Below are positions 27,495 through 36,026 of a DNA stretch of 64,000 nucleotides, in pieces; within the stretch, counting starts at the first letter, position 1, and each line of letters opens with the position of its first letter. The stretch covers positions 62,001-126,000 of the forward strand of contig NZ_JACHCN010000002.1 of NCBI RefSeq assembly GCF_014205795.1, written 5' to 3'. The notes under the pieces are model-generated. The model made no database searches, was not told where the DNA came from, and saw nothing but the letters and a program-made list of their open reading frames with translations. A program made the translations under genes and the position numbers. This DNA comes from Rhodanobacter sp. MP7CTX1 (lineage in GTDB: Bacteria > Pseudomonadota > Gammaproteobacteria > Xanthomonadales > Rhodanobacteraceae).

Positions 27495-28124
27495 TCAGGA
27501 ATTCTTCAGCACGATCGAATACACGATGTTGCCGACATCGCGGCACTTGTCGATCGCCTTCTCGATCAGCTCGAAAAGATCCTTCGCCAGCACCGCCCGC
27601 ATCACATCGCCGCCCTCGACGTACAGCGTGCGATACGGCGACAGCAGCATGCGGTCGCCTTCGGATTCCAGCGCCTGCAGGCGATCCTGCAATTTCTTTA
27701 CCGGGTCGATGCGCAGGCCGCGGCGCAGCTCGCCGATCATCTCGGCGACAACCTCGCTGGAACGCTCCAGCACCAGCGCGCGCTGGGCGAATTCCACTCC
27801 AACCAGGCGCTCGGCCACGATTTCGTAGCGTTCGGCGAATTTTTCGATGGTCTTGGGAATCTTGTACAGCGCCGAGTTCAGCGCCTCGATGTCTTCACGA
27901 TCGAGCGCGGTGACAAAGGTGTTGACCAGGCCCTCGCTGATCTGCGCCGCCAGCTCCTTCTCGCGGGCGCGGGTGGCGGTAAACGCTGCCATCACCGAGC
28001 CCTGCCCGGGCTTGCTCAACAGCTCATGCAGGGCCTTGGCACTCTCGCAAACGGTGGCTGCGCTTTGCTCGAGCAGGCCATAGAACTTGTCGCCTTTGCC
28101 AAAAATCGTCTGCAGTGAAAACAT
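27495..28124 (-). CDS. DUF47 family protein (PhoU-like Pit accessory)
   Basis: A 209-residue all-helical cytosolic protein of the DUF47/TIGR00153 family, a distant PhoU relative found beside pit genes. It begins MFSLQTIFGKGDKFYGLLEQ and carries FVTALDREDIEALNSALYKIPKTIEKFAERYEI-type sequence (around residues 70-100) that includes the family's DREDI motif. It is thought to tune the phosphate carrier. It is the promoter-proximal gene of the pit unit. Confidence 0.94.
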   Translation of the reverse strand: MFSLQTIFGKGDKFYGLLEQSAATVCESAKALHELLSKPGQGSVMAAFTATRAREKELAAQISEGLVNTFVTALDREDIEALNSALYKIPKTIEKFAERYEIVAERLVGVEFAQRALVLERSSEVVAEMIGELRRGLRIDPVKKLQDRLQALESEGDRMLLSPYRTLYVEGGDVMRAVLAKDLFELIEKAIDKCRDVGNIVYSIVLKNS

Positions 28125-28270
28125 GCCGCCAAGCCTTGAGGGAACCAGATGACGGTAATGTTACAGGACAGGCCCACCCTCAAGGACGCCCTGAGACCGC
28201 CACCGAGGTGAAGTAGAGGCCCGCCAGCCCTTACACTTCACCCCATGGACCCCTACCCGCCCTTGTCGCG

Positions 28271-29590
28271 ATGCTGACCGAAATCGCGTTTGTATTCGTA
28301 CTGGCCCTGTGCAACGGCTTTTTTGCGCTGTCGGAGATGGCTCTGGTCGTTTCGCGCAAGAGCCGGCTCAAGCAAATGGCGAAAACCAGCCGCCGTGCCG
28401 CCATGGCGCTGCGTCATGCCGAGGCGCCGGAGCACTTCCTTTCCACCGTGCAGGTGGGCATCACGCTGGTGATGCTGACCACCGGCGCGATCGCCGGCGA
28501 CGCCCTTGGCGGCCATATTGCCGACGCCCTGCATGACGGTCGCGCCGCCTGGCTGGGGCCGTATGCGCGGGTGATCGGCATCGTGCTCGGCTTTGTGCTG
28601 ATCTCGTTCATCCAGATCGTGATCGGCGAACTGGTGCCCAAGCGGCTGGCGCTCTCGGCACCGGAACAGGTGTCGGTATACATGGCGTTTCCGATGCTGG
28701 TGCTGTCGCGGCTGACCGCACCGTTCGTGTGGCTGCTGAACGTGTCCAGCAACCTGTTGCTGCGGCTGATGCGGGTTCATCAGCGACGCCGCGGCGTGGT
28801 CACCGAGGATGAGATCCGCATGCTGGTGGCCGAAAGCGCCGAACAGGGCGTGCTCGATCCGGACGAACACAACATGGTCAACCGCGTGCTGCGCCTGGGC
28901 GACCGCACGGTGGACAGCGTGATGACCCCCCGCATGCGCATCGCCTGGCTGGACATCGCCGCCTCGCGCCAGGAGAACGTCGAGGTGCTGCGGCAGACCC
29001 CGTATTCGCGTTATCCAGTGTTTCGCGGCAACGAGAGCGATGTGGTCGGCGTAGTCGAGGTCAAGCGCCTGCTGCACAGCTTTGCGGAAGGCAAGCCGGA
29101 GCTGTTCGATCATCTGTCCAAACCACTGTTCGTGCCGGCAACGGCGCGCGCGCTGGACCTGCTGGAAGAATTCCGCGACGCCGAAACAAAGTTGGCGCTG
29201 GTCGTGGACGAGTACGGCGACATCGAAGGCGTGGTGACCGTCAACGACCTGCTGGCCGCAGTGGTCGGCGTCAGCCAGATCGCGCATGGCGCCGACGATC
29301 AGGACGCGCCCATCGTGCAGCGTGCAGACGGCAGCTGGCTGATCGACGGCAGTCTGTCGACCGATGACCTGCGTGAACTGCTGCATCTGGATCACCTGCC
29401 CGGTGAGCAGGAACACGACTTCCGCACCGTCGCCGGCATGGTGATGGCCGCGCTCGGCCGCATCCCGCAGACCGGCGAAGTATTCACGTGGCGCGGCATC
29501 CGCTTCGAGGTGGTCGACCTCGACGGCGCCCGCATCGACAAACTCCTGGTCACCCGCGCTCCGTCGGACGAGGACTCGGACGACTTGTAG
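28271..29590 (+). CDS. CNNM/CorC-HlyC family membrane protein
   Basis: A 439-residue protein of the hemolysin C/CorC family. Order of domains: DUF21/CNNM membrane domain (residues about 1-200, four hydrophobic segments; MLTEIAFVFVLALCNGFFALSEMALV), two CBS domains (about 215-340, with VMTPRMRIAWLD and LVVDEYGDIEGVVTVNDLL), and a C-terminal CorC_HlyC domain (VAGMVMAALGRIPQTGE). These proteins are linked to Mg2+ or Co2+ efflux or to cyclic-nucleotide sensing. The TAG stop codon is embedded in the first repeat unit of the REP cluster that begins there. Confidence 0.92.
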   Translation: MLTEIAFVFVLALCNGFFALSEMALVVSRKSRLKQMAKTSRRAAMALRHAEAPEHFLSTVQVGITLVMLTTGAIAGDALGGHIADALHDGRAAWLGPYARVIGIVLGFVLISFIQIVIGELVPKRLALSAPEQVSVYMAFPMLVLSRLTAPFVWLLNVSSNLLLRLMRVHQRRRGVVTEDEIRMLVAESAEQGVLDPDEHNMVNRVLRLGDRTVDSVMTPRMRIAWLDIAASRQENVEVLRQTPYSRYPVFRGNESDVVGVVEVKRLLHSFAEGKPELFDHLSKPLFVPATARALDLLEEFRDAETKLALVVDEYGDIEGVVTVNDLLAAVVGVSQIAHGADDQDAPIVQRADGSWLIDGSLSTDDLRELLHLDHLPGEQEHDFRTVAGMVMAALGRIPQTGEVFTWRGIRFEVVDLDGARIDKLLVTRAPSDEDSDDL

Positions 29591-29736
29591 GAGCGCACCT
29601 TGTGCGCGAAAGCTCGCGCACTTGCCCTTGTGGGAGCGACTTCAATCGCGATGCTCTGGCTTGGCTTTATTGTTGGCTTGCTTGCTTTAGAGCCCAAGGG
29701 CAAAGCAGTAGCATCGCGACTGAAGTCGCTCCCACA
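29587..29736. repeat. Composite REP/REPIN-like inverted repeat
   Basis: Two parts. 29587-29621 begins TGTAGGAGCGCACC, overlapping the corC-like stop codon, and includes a perfect 8-bp hairpin GTGCGCGA/TCGCGCAC (29602-29621). Then a 27-nt arm at 29629-29655 starting TGTGGGAGCGACTTCAATCG is repeated inverted at 29710-29736 with a single mismatch, separated by 54 nt. Paired inverted REPs of the GTGGGAGCG type match REPINs mobilised by RAYT transposases. It lies between convergent genes and may also act as a transcription barrier. Confidence 0.85.
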
Positions 29737-29761
29737 AGAGCATCGCGCCGAAGGTGAGTTT

Positions 29762-30520
29762 CTACCGCTTCGCCGCAAGCTGCGCCATGCGCTGCGCGTC
29801 GGCAAGAATCCCATGCAGCACGCGCAGCTCGCGCTCATCCGGCTGCGCGCGCTGAAACAGCTTGCGCAGACGCAGCATGATCGTGGTGGGCTCACGCCCC
29901 TTGTGGAACTCGATGTCGTCCAGCATTTGCGCCAGATGCACGTAGAACTGTTCCATCTGCGTCGCATCGGCGGGCGGCTCATCGCGCACCGGCGCTGACG
30001 CCTGCACATCGTCTCCCAGCATCGCCACGCGCAGCTCATAGGCCATCACCTGCACCGCCTGTGACAGGTTCAGCGAGCTGAAATCATCCACGCTGGGAAT
30101 CCGCACCATCGCGTGGCAGCGCGCGAGTTCTTCGTTCTCCAGACCGGTGCGTTCATTGCCGAACACCAGCGCCACCTGCTCGCCGCGGGCGGCGGCAGCC
30201 AGCACCTGCGCGGCCGCTTCGCGCGGCGAGATCTCGGGCAGGTTTACACCGCGTCGCCGCGCCGACAAACCCAGCGCCAGGCTGCTCCCGGCCAGGCTGT
30301 CGATCAATTCATCATGGATGCCGGCGCTCGCCAGCACGTCGTCTGCGCCAGCCGCCAGCGCATTCGCTTCCGTGTCGGGAAAGCGGGCCGGCGCCACCAG
30401 TTCCAGTCGCTCGAAGCCCATCGTACGAATCGCCCGCGCCGCACTGCCAATATTGCCCGGATGCGAGGTACGCACCAGCACAAAGCGGATAAGGGCGGCG
30501 AGATCAGGGGCAGTAGTCAT
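29762..30520 (-). CDS. trmJ: tRNA (cytidine/uridine-32-2'-O)-methyltransferase TrmJ
   Basis: A 252-residue SPOUT methyltransferase starting at ATG 30520 (MTTAPDLAALIRFVL); a TTG three codons earlier is less likely. Family marks: VRTSHPGNIGSAARAIRTMG, VFGNERTGLENEELARC (motif 2) and the knot-forming motif 3 IPSVDDFSSLNLSQAV. It modifies the 2'-O of base 32 of several tRNAs using SAM. The C-terminal helical extension (after residue 165) is typical. It is divergent from suhB, as in many gammaproteobacteria, though they are not always adjacent to iscR, which is absent here. Confidence 0.95.
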   Translation of the reverse strand: MTTAPDLAALIRFVLVRTSHPGNIGSAARAIRTMGFERLELVAPARFPDTEANALAAGADDVLASAGIHDELIDSLAGSSLALGLSARRRGVNLPEISPREAAAQVLAAAARGEQVALVFGNERTGLENEELARCHAMVRIPSVDDFSSLNLSQAVQVMAYELRVAMLGDDVQASAPVRDEPPADATQMEQFYVHLAQMLDDIEFHKGREPTTIMLRLRKLFQRAQPDERELRVLHGILADAQRMAQLAAKR

Positions 30521-30593
30521 GCGAAACAACTGGCAGAGAGTGGCCGCCTAGAATAGTGGATGCGGCGGGCCTGAGAACTGCCATCCCGCCTTC

Positions 30594-30649
30594 AGAGCCT
30601 GCTCGTCCTCTCCCCGTGGCTCGCGCCGGGGAGAGGATAAGCAGGCTCT
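30594..30649. repeat. Imperfect inverted repeat in the suhB leader
   Basis: Arms of 23 nt, 30594-30616 (starting AGAGCCTGCTCGTCC) and 30627-30649, differ at two positions and are separated by 10 nt. The structure lies 60 bp upstream of the suhB start, in the 189-bp gap between trmJ and suhB. It has no T-run on either side, so it is not a simple terminator. A second sequence of the CTCTCCCC/GGGGAGAG kind occurs near 45236, suggesting a repeat family rather than a gene-specific element. Confidence 0.75.
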
Positions 30650-30709
30650 TAGGCCCCGCCTCTGCTAGAATCGCCGGCCGCAACCCCGCTCTTTTGCAAA
30701 GTCGAAGCC

Positions 30710-31513
30710 ATGCCCAGACCCCACGTTACGATCGCGGCGCGCGCCGCGCGTTCTGCAGGCAACGTGATCCTGCGCTACATGAACCGCATCGACGGCCTCA
30801 ATGTCGTCGAGAAGCAGCAGATGGATTTCGTTTCCGAAGTCGACAAGCTGGCCGAAGCGGAAATCATCAAGGAACTGCGCCGCGCCTATCCGGATCACGC
30901 GATCCTCGCCGAGGAAAGCGGTGCCATGGGCAAGGGTCCGATGACCTGGGTGATCGACCCGCTCGACGGCACCCACAACTATCTGCGCGGCATTCCGCAC
31001 TTCAGCGTTTCCATCGCGCTGCTGGAAAAAGGCGTGCCGATTCACGCCGTGGTCTTCGACCCGCTGCGCGACGAGCTGTACACCGCCAGCAAGGGTGACG
31101 GCGCGTATATCAACGATCGCCGCATGCGCGTGTCCAAGCGCGAGAACCTCGGCGGCGCGATGATCGCCACCGGTTTCCCGTTCCGCCAGCGCGAGCACCT
31201 CCCCGCGCAGCTGGACATGACCCGCGCGATCCTCGGCCAGGCCGAGGACATCCGTCGCTCCGGCTCCGCCGCACTGGATCTGGCTTATGTTGCGGCCGGC
31301 CGCTACGACGGCTACTTCGAGATCGGCCTGAAACCGTGGGACATGGCTGCTGGCGTATTGCTGGTGCACGAAGCCGGCGGCCGCTACTGCGACTTCGCCG
31401 GTCGCGACGGCATCCCCGCCAGCGGCAACATCATCGCCGGCAACCTCAACGTGGCGAAGGCCATGGTCGATGCGATCGGGCAACAGGCGACACCCGCACT
31501 TCTGAAGGCCTGA
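30710..31513 (+). CDS. suhB: Inositol-1-monophosphatase family protein SuhB
   Basis: A 267-residue Mg2+-dependent phosphatase. Metal-site motifs are plain: EVDKLAEAEI, ILAEESGA, WVIDPLDGTHNYLRGIPHFS, and the C-terminal KPWDMAAGVLLVHEAGG. In E. coli SuhB is also a component of the NusA-containing rRNA antitermination complex, so the cellular role may be regulatory. The gene is divergent from trmJ and is closed by a strong terminator 23 bp after its stop. Confidence 0.95.
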   Translation: MPRPHVTIAARAARSAGNVILRYMNRIDGLNVVEKQQMDFVSEVDKLAEAEIIKELRRAYPDHAILAEESGAMGKGPMTWVIDPLDGTHNYLRGIPHFSVSIALLEKGVPIHAVVFDPLRDELYTASKGDGAYINDRRMRVSKRENLGGAMIATGFPFRQREHLPAQLDMTRAILGQAEDIRRSGSAALDLAYVAAGRYDGYFEIGLKPWDMAAGVLLVHEAGGRYCDFAGRDGIPASGNIIAGNLNVAKAMVDAIGQQATPALLKA

Positions 31514-31535
31514 ACCTTATCGACTCGGTAAACAA

Positions 31536-31561
31536 ACAAAGGCGCCTGCGGGCGCCTTTGT
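31536..31561 (+). terminator. Rho-independent terminator after suhB
   Basis: Perfect 11-bp stem ACAAAGGCGCC (31536-31546) with GGCGCCTTTGT (31551-31561) around a TGCG tetraloop. The T-rich 3' side (TTTGTTGT) completes a standard terminator for suhB. Confidence 0.88.
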
Positions 31562-31591
31562 TGTATGTGGAAACCTCGAAGCACGCACCGC

Positions 31592-31670
31592 GTGGGTTGG
31601 GGTGAACGCAGTGATGCCCAACATGGGGTTACCACGATCGTTGGGCTTCGCGTTGCTCACCCCAACCTAC
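31592..31670. repeat. GGTTGGGGTGA-type inverted repeat, copy A
   Basis: Left arm at 31592-31622 (GTGGGTTGGGGTGAACGCAG...) and right arm at 31640-31670 ending CTCACCCCAACCTAC are inverted relatives with a 17-nt spacer. The same sequence family occurs at 42952-42986 and 60188-60271. It lies between convergent suhB and hda, downstream of the suhB terminator. Confidence 0.85.
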
Positions 31671-31697
31671 GCGAGGCGCGGCCTCCCGGCCTTCCGA

Positions 31698-32402
31698 TCA
31701 ATGCATCTCATCCGCGTCGCGCAGGAAGCTGCGCAGGAACGGAATCGTGATCCGCCGCTGTGCAGCCAACGATGCCTGGTCCAGCTTGTCGAGCAAATCG
31801 AGCAGCGCGCCGAGATCCCGCGCATAGCGGGCGAACAGCCAGTCGAGCACGCTCTCGTCCAGTTCGATGCCGCGCGAAGCGGCCTGAGCTTTCAGCACAG
31901 CACGGCGTTCGGCGTCATCGAGTGGCTTCAGCGCAAACTGGGTGCAGGCACCGAGGCGCGAACGCAGGTCGGGCAGCTGGAGGCCAAGCTGGGCCGGCGT
32001 GGCATCGGCGGCGAACAGCAGCGCGCTCCCCTCTGCACGCGCGCGGTTGTAGAGATCGAACAGCGCATGTTCCGCTTCGCGATCGCCAGCGATGGCACCC
32101 AGATCGTCCAGCGCCAGCAACTCGCTGCCGACCACGCCACGCAACGCCGCCGCGCGATCCCCCAGCGCCGCCAGCGGCAGATACTGCACGCGGCGACCCA
32201 AAATACTGGCGGCCTGACACGCAGCCATCAGCAGATGACTGCGCCCACTGCCGAGCGCGCCATGCAGATAGACCCACGCTGCACCGGCTTCCGAAGCCAG
32301 CGCGTGCACCGCGGCGAGTGCGGCGGCATTGGCACCGGCGTGGAAGTGTTCGAAACGCTGACGGCGCGGCCAGCGCAGCGCGAGTGGCAACTGCGGGATC
32401 AT
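31698..32402 (-). CDS. hda: DnaA regulatory inactivator Hda
   Basis: A 234-residue AAA+ protein of the DnaA family that stimulates hydrolysis of DnaA-bound ATP with the sliding clamp. The N-terminus MIPQLPLAL contains the clamp-binding QLPLAL motif. The P-loop reads HGALGSGRSHLL, with Arg in place of Lys as in E. coli Hda, followed by LLALDDLGAIAGD (Walker B) and LRSRLGA (sensor/box VII region). Its ATG overlaps the stop of the perM-like gene upstream (ATGA), an order conserved in Xanthomonadales. Confidence 0.95.
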   Translation of the reverse strand: MIPQLPLALRWPRRQRFEHFHAGANAAALAAVHALASEAGAAWVYLHGALGSGRSHLLMAACQAASILGRRVQYLPLAALGDRAAALRGVVGSELLALDDLGAIAGDREAEHALFDLYNRARAEGSALLFAADATPAQLGLQLPDLRSRLGACTQFALKPLDDAERRAVLKAQAASRGIELDESVLDWLFARYARDLGALLDLLDKLDQASLAAQRRITIPFLRSFLRDADEMH

Positions 32403-33595
32403 GGTGCTTTCGGGTCGACTTTGCCGGGTTTCAGTGCTGATTCGGTCGCAGTGTCGCCGACGTTGCGTACCGTGACATCCACCTCGACCTCGGTTTGCCC
32501 AGAAAGCGCCGGATCCTCCGGCCCCTCCTCGGTATACAGCTCGCTCAACCGGTAACGTTCGAGCAGGTAACGCAGCAGCACCACGATCACCGAGGCCGCG
32601 GGCAGCGCCAGCAGCACGCCGAGAAAGCCGAACAGATAGCCGCCGGCCAGCACCGCAAAGATCACCGCCACCGGATGCAGCCCGATCTTGCCGCCGACCA
32701 GCCGAGGTACCAGCACATAGCCTTCCAGCAACTGGCCGACCGCGAACACGCCACAGATCAGCAGCACGTGCGACCAGTCGCCGTACTGCACCAGCACCGC
32801 AATAATCGCGGCACCGAAGCCGACGATAAACCCGAGATACGGCACGAAACTGAGCAGACCCGCGACGATGCCGATCAGCAGACCGACCGATAACCCGACC
32901 AAGGTCAGACCGGCGCCGTAGAAAATACCCAGCGCCAGCATCACCAGCAGCTGACCGCGCACAAACGCACCCAGCACCTTGTCCGATTCGTGGGCCAGAT
33001 GGGCGATGGTCGGCTCGATCCAGCGTGGCAGCATGCGATCAATCGTGCCGACCAGCCGGTGCCAGTCGCGCAGCAGGTAGAACGCCACCACCGGGATCAA
33101 CACCAGGTTGGTCATCCACAGCACAATATCCATGCCCGAACGCGACACCTTGCCCACCACGGTCGTGGCGAAGTCGCCGATCGAACCCATGTGCGCCTTG
33201 AACGCCACCAGCAGCTGGTCGCTGTCGAACATGCGTGGATCGAGGTGCAGCTTTTGCTGTACCCAGGGCCACGCGGTCTGTTGCGCCCACTGTGAATAGC
33301 GGGGCAGGTTTTCGATCAGGTTTTCGATCTGCCGCGAGATCAATGGAATCAGCAGCAGCAACACGCCGACGAGTACCAGCAACAGCACGAGGAAAACGAC
33401 ACTCGCCGCCCATGCCCGGCTCATGCCCAGTCGCTGCAACCGATTGGCCAGCGGATCGCCCAGGTAGGCCAGCATGGCGGCGACCGCGAACGGCATCAGC
33501 ACCGGCGACAGCAGCCAGATCAGGTAACCGATGACCAGCGCGATGACGAGCATCTGCCAGCGGCGCGAGGTGTCGTGTGTCATGGGCGCGCTCAT
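32399..33595 (-). CDS. AI-2E family transporter (PerM-like)
   Basis: A 398-residue integral membrane protein with about eight hydrophobic segments and the family signatures LVMLALGIFYGAGLTLVGL, GLLSFVPYLGFIVG and LVPRLVGGKIGLHPV. The AI-2E/PerM family includes efflux and Na+/H+ carriers; the substrate here cannot be told. It lies between the DUF2066 gene and hda on the same strand, overlapping hda by four bases. Confidence 0.92.
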   Translation of the reverse strand: MSAPMTHDTSRRWQMLVIALVIGYLIWLLSPVLMPFAVAAMLAYLGDPLANRLQRLGMSRAWAASVVFLVLLLVLVGVLLLLIPLISRQIENLIENLPRYSQWAQQTAWPWVQQKLHLDPRMFDSDQLLVAFKAHMGSIGDFATTVVGKVSRSGMDIVLWMTNLVLIPVVAFYLLRDWHRLVGTIDRMLPRWIEPTIAHLAHESDKVLGAFVRGQLLVMLALGIFYGAGLTLVGLSVGLLIGIVAGLLSFVPYLGFIVGFGAAIIAVLVQYGDWSHVLLICGVFAVGQLLEGYVLVPRLVGGKIGLHPVAVIFAVLAGGYLFGFLGVLLALPAASVIVVLLRYLLERYRLSELYTEEGPEDPALSGQTEVEVDVTVRNVGDTATESALKPGKVDPKAP

Positions 33596-33703
33596 CGGAC
33601 TCTCACAGGGCGGAATTTCACAGGAATGCCGTGGGCCGGCCAGCGCCCCTGAAAGCGCTGACGTACCGCTCGCTGCGGTTCGCCGACATCATCACGCAAC
33701 GGC

Positions 33704-34714
33704 TCAATGCAGCCAACGCAGGTTGGCATCGGCGCCCTGGTGAGGTTCGCCCTGCAACAGCAAGCGGCCACCGGCGGCGAGATTCGCGGCCAGCCCGCTC
33801 AGTGGCATGGACGCCTTGACGGACAACAATACGCTGTCGTTCTGCGCCTCCAGCGTCTGCACCTGGCGCACCGACGGATCAGCGCGCAGGACGGCCAACA
33901 GGTTCGCGTAATCGATCGCCGAGTTCAGGCCGCTGACCCACAGCTTGCCGTCGCTGATGCTGGAGCCAATCACGTTCAGCTGCTTGCCGATGCGATCGAC
34001 CATGCCGTTGCCTGCGTCTGCCAGCAAGGTATCTTCGGTCGCGCCGGTGCCGGTCCAATGCTGTGACTGCCCACCAGATATCAAGGTCCAGCTGGCCTTG
34101 CCGTTTTGCAGGCTACCGAGCAGCACCAAGCCGGTGTGGTACTGCTGGTCGACCGCCGCCAGCGCGGCCGGATCGGCGGCGGCCACTTTGGCGGCATCCA
34201 GCGGCCTGGTCGCATCGGGATAGACCACGTTGGTGCCACGTGCACCCGCCGACGCGACCAGACTGGTCAACGCGGCCTGGTCGAGCAACTTGCCGTCCGC
34301 GCCCTGCACCAGCAGCAGCACTGGCGGTTTCACACCCGCGCTGGCCACGCCCAGCTTGGCGACCAACCGTCGCACCGTGCCCGGCTCGAAGTTCACTTCC
34401 AGGCTCAGGCCGGTCGTAGCGCGTTGATATTGGAACTTCTGAACCATCGAGCCCGCGCCTTTCAGCGCATCGTCATAGCCCGCATTGCTGCGCAGATCCT
34501 GACCGCCAGCCACCCGCGTCAGTACCTGCCCGAGTGCAGTCGCAAAGGCCTGGTCACGCTGGGCGTCGCTGGTGTCGGCCACCGGCACGATGACCGAATA
34601 AGGCGAACCTGGCGCTGCCGGCGACGCCACCGGAGCCTGGCCTTGCGCAGCCAGCGGCGGCAGCACGGCAAAGCCCAGCAGCAGGATAACGATCAGCAGG
34701 CGGGACAGGCGCAT
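33704..34714 (-). CDS. DUF2066 domain-containing exported protein
   Basis: About 336 residues from the ATG at 34714, which begins a Sec signal peptide (MRLSRLLIVILLLGFAVLPPLAAQ). The mature part shows the DUF2066 pattern: VIVPVADTSDAQRDQAFATAL, LTRVAGGQDLR, FQYQRATTGLSLEVNFEPG and LLVQGADGK. The domain is found in gammaproteobacteria just upstream of perM and hda and divergent from purM, exactly as here. Function is unknown; an envelope location is predicted. Confidence 0.88.
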   Translation of the reverse strand: MRLSRLLIVILLLGFAVLPPLAAQGQAPVASPAAPGSPYSVIVPVADTSDAQRDQAFATALGQVLTRVAGGQDLRSNAGYDDALKGAGSMVQKFQYQRATTGLSLEVNFEPGTVRRLVAKLGVASAGVKPPVLLLVQGADGKLLDQAALTSLVASAGARGTNVVYPDATRPLDAAKVAAADPAALAAVDQQYHTGLVLLGSLQNGKASWTLISGGQSQHWTGTGATEDTLLADAGNGMVDRIGKQLNVIGSSISDGKLWVSGLNSAIDYANLLAVLRADPSVRQVQTLEAQNDSVLLSVKASMPLSGLAANLAAGGRLLLQGEPHQGADANLRWLH

Positions 34715-34873
34715 GGGGTGGACGTCTTTTGAAGGGAAAGCTCCGCGAAGTCTGCCCAATCGCGCCCCCAGCGTCTATCGAAGCATTACCGGATCCGCCG
34801 ATACACCGGGGCAGACCAGCATCGATTCCACATACTGCTAAACTTGCGCGTTTCTTCCACGCCGGTCTTCACC

Positions 34874-35902
34874 ATGTCTGACGCACTTACCTACCGCGCC
34901 GCCGGCGTCGATATCGATGCCGGCAATGCCCTGGTCGAACGCATCAAGCCGCTGGTCAAACGGACATTCCGCCCCGAAGTGATGGGTGGACTGGGCGGCT
35001 TCGGCGGCCTGTTCGACTTGTCCGGTCGCTACAAGGAGCCAGTGCTCGTGTCCGGCACCGATGGCGTCGGCACCAAATTGAAGCTGGCGCAAGTCTTGAA
35101 CCGGCATGACACGATCGGCATCGATCTGGTCGGCATGTGCGTCAACGATGTGCTTGTGCAGGGCGCCGAACCACTGTTCTTCCTCGATTACTTCGCGACC
35201 GGCAAGCTCGATGTCGATACCGCCGTGGCGGTGGTGGGCGGCATCGCCAAGGGTTGCGAACTGGCCGGGTGTGCACTGATTGGCGGCGAGACTGCCGAGA
35301 TGCCGGACATGTATCCACCCGGCGAATACGATCTGGCCGGCTTCACGGTGGGCGCGGTCGAGAAGTCGCAGATGCTCAGCGGCGAGGCGATCGTTGCCGG
35401 CGACGTGATCCTCGGCGTGGCCTCCTCGGGTCCGCATTCCAATGGCTACTCGCTGGTCCGGCGGATCCTCGAGCGTGCCGGCAACCCGCTCGATCTCGAC
35501 CTCGCCGGGGTGAAACTGGCCGATGCGCTGATGGCGCCGACCACGATCTACGTGAAATCGATGCTGGAGTTGCTGAAATCAGCCCCGGTGCACGGCATGG
35601 CGCACATCACTGGTGGTGGCCTGAAGGAAAACATCATCCGCGTGGTGCCGGACGGACTGGGTATCGCGCTGGACGCTTCGACGATCGTGCTGCCGCCGGT
35701 GTTCGACTGGCTGATGCGCGAAGGCAACGTGGCGCGCGAGGAAATGTGGCGCACGTTCAACTGCGGCGTCGGCTTTACCGTGATCCTGCCGAGCGATGCG
35801 GTCGCTGCGGCATCCGCGCTGCTGGCCAAGCACGGCTTGCCCAGCTCGGTGATCGGCGAAGTGGTGCCCGCGCAGGGCAACGAGCGCGTGCGGATCGGCT
35901 GA
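34874..35902 (+). CDS. purM: Phosphoribosylformylglycinamidine cyclo-ligase PurM
   Basis: A 342-residue AIR synthetase for the fifth step of purine synthesis. The start ATG at 34874 gives [18 protein letters not shown], matching the family; the frame runs ten codons further up. Motifs: [27 protein letters not shown] (ATP site), [36 protein letters not shown], and [11 protein letters not shown]. purN follows 124 bp downstream with a repeat element in the gap. Confidence 0.97.
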   Translation: MSDALTYRAAGVDIDAGNALVERIKPLVKRTFRPEVMGGLGGFGGLFDLSGRYKEPVLVSGTDGVGTKLKLAQVLNRHDTIGIDLVGMCVNDVLVQGAEPLFFLDYFATGKLDVDTAVAVVGGIAKGCELAGCALIGGETAEMPDMYPPGEYDLAGFTVGAVEKSQMLSGEAIVAGDVILGVASSGPHSNGYSLVRRILERAGNPLDLDLAGVKLADALMAPTTIYVKSMLELLKSAPVHGMAHITGGGLKENIIRVVPDGLGIALDASTIVLPPVFDWLMREGNVAREEMWRTFNCGVGFTVILPSDAVAAASALLAKHGLPSSVIGEVVPAQGNERVRIG

Positions 35903-35928
35903 GCCACCCGAGTCGACCACTGCCCGTT

Positions 35929-36001
35929 CGCCCTGAGCGTAGCGCAGCGAAGTCGAAGGGCAGCCCTTCGACTTCAGCCCCTCGGGCCTACGCTCAGGGC
36001 G
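35929..36001. repeat. CGCCCTGAGCGTAG-type inverted repeat between purM and purN
   Basis: Left arm starts CGCCCTGAGCGTAG at 35929 and continues to AAGTCGAAGGG at 35960; the right arm begins CCCTTCGACTTC at 35964 and ends CTACGCTCAGGGCG at 36001. Long-range complementarity with small internal loops makes a hairpin of about 70 nt. This resembles widespread REP-like palindromes. It separates purM from purN and may lower or shape co-expression. Confidence 0.85.
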
Positions 36002-36026
36002 AGCGGCCATTGATCTCGGAACTCTT

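Noticed and set aside
29629..29736. Possible CRISPR repeats
   Set aside because: There is only one inverted pair, not direct repeats with regular spacers, and no cas genes are present.
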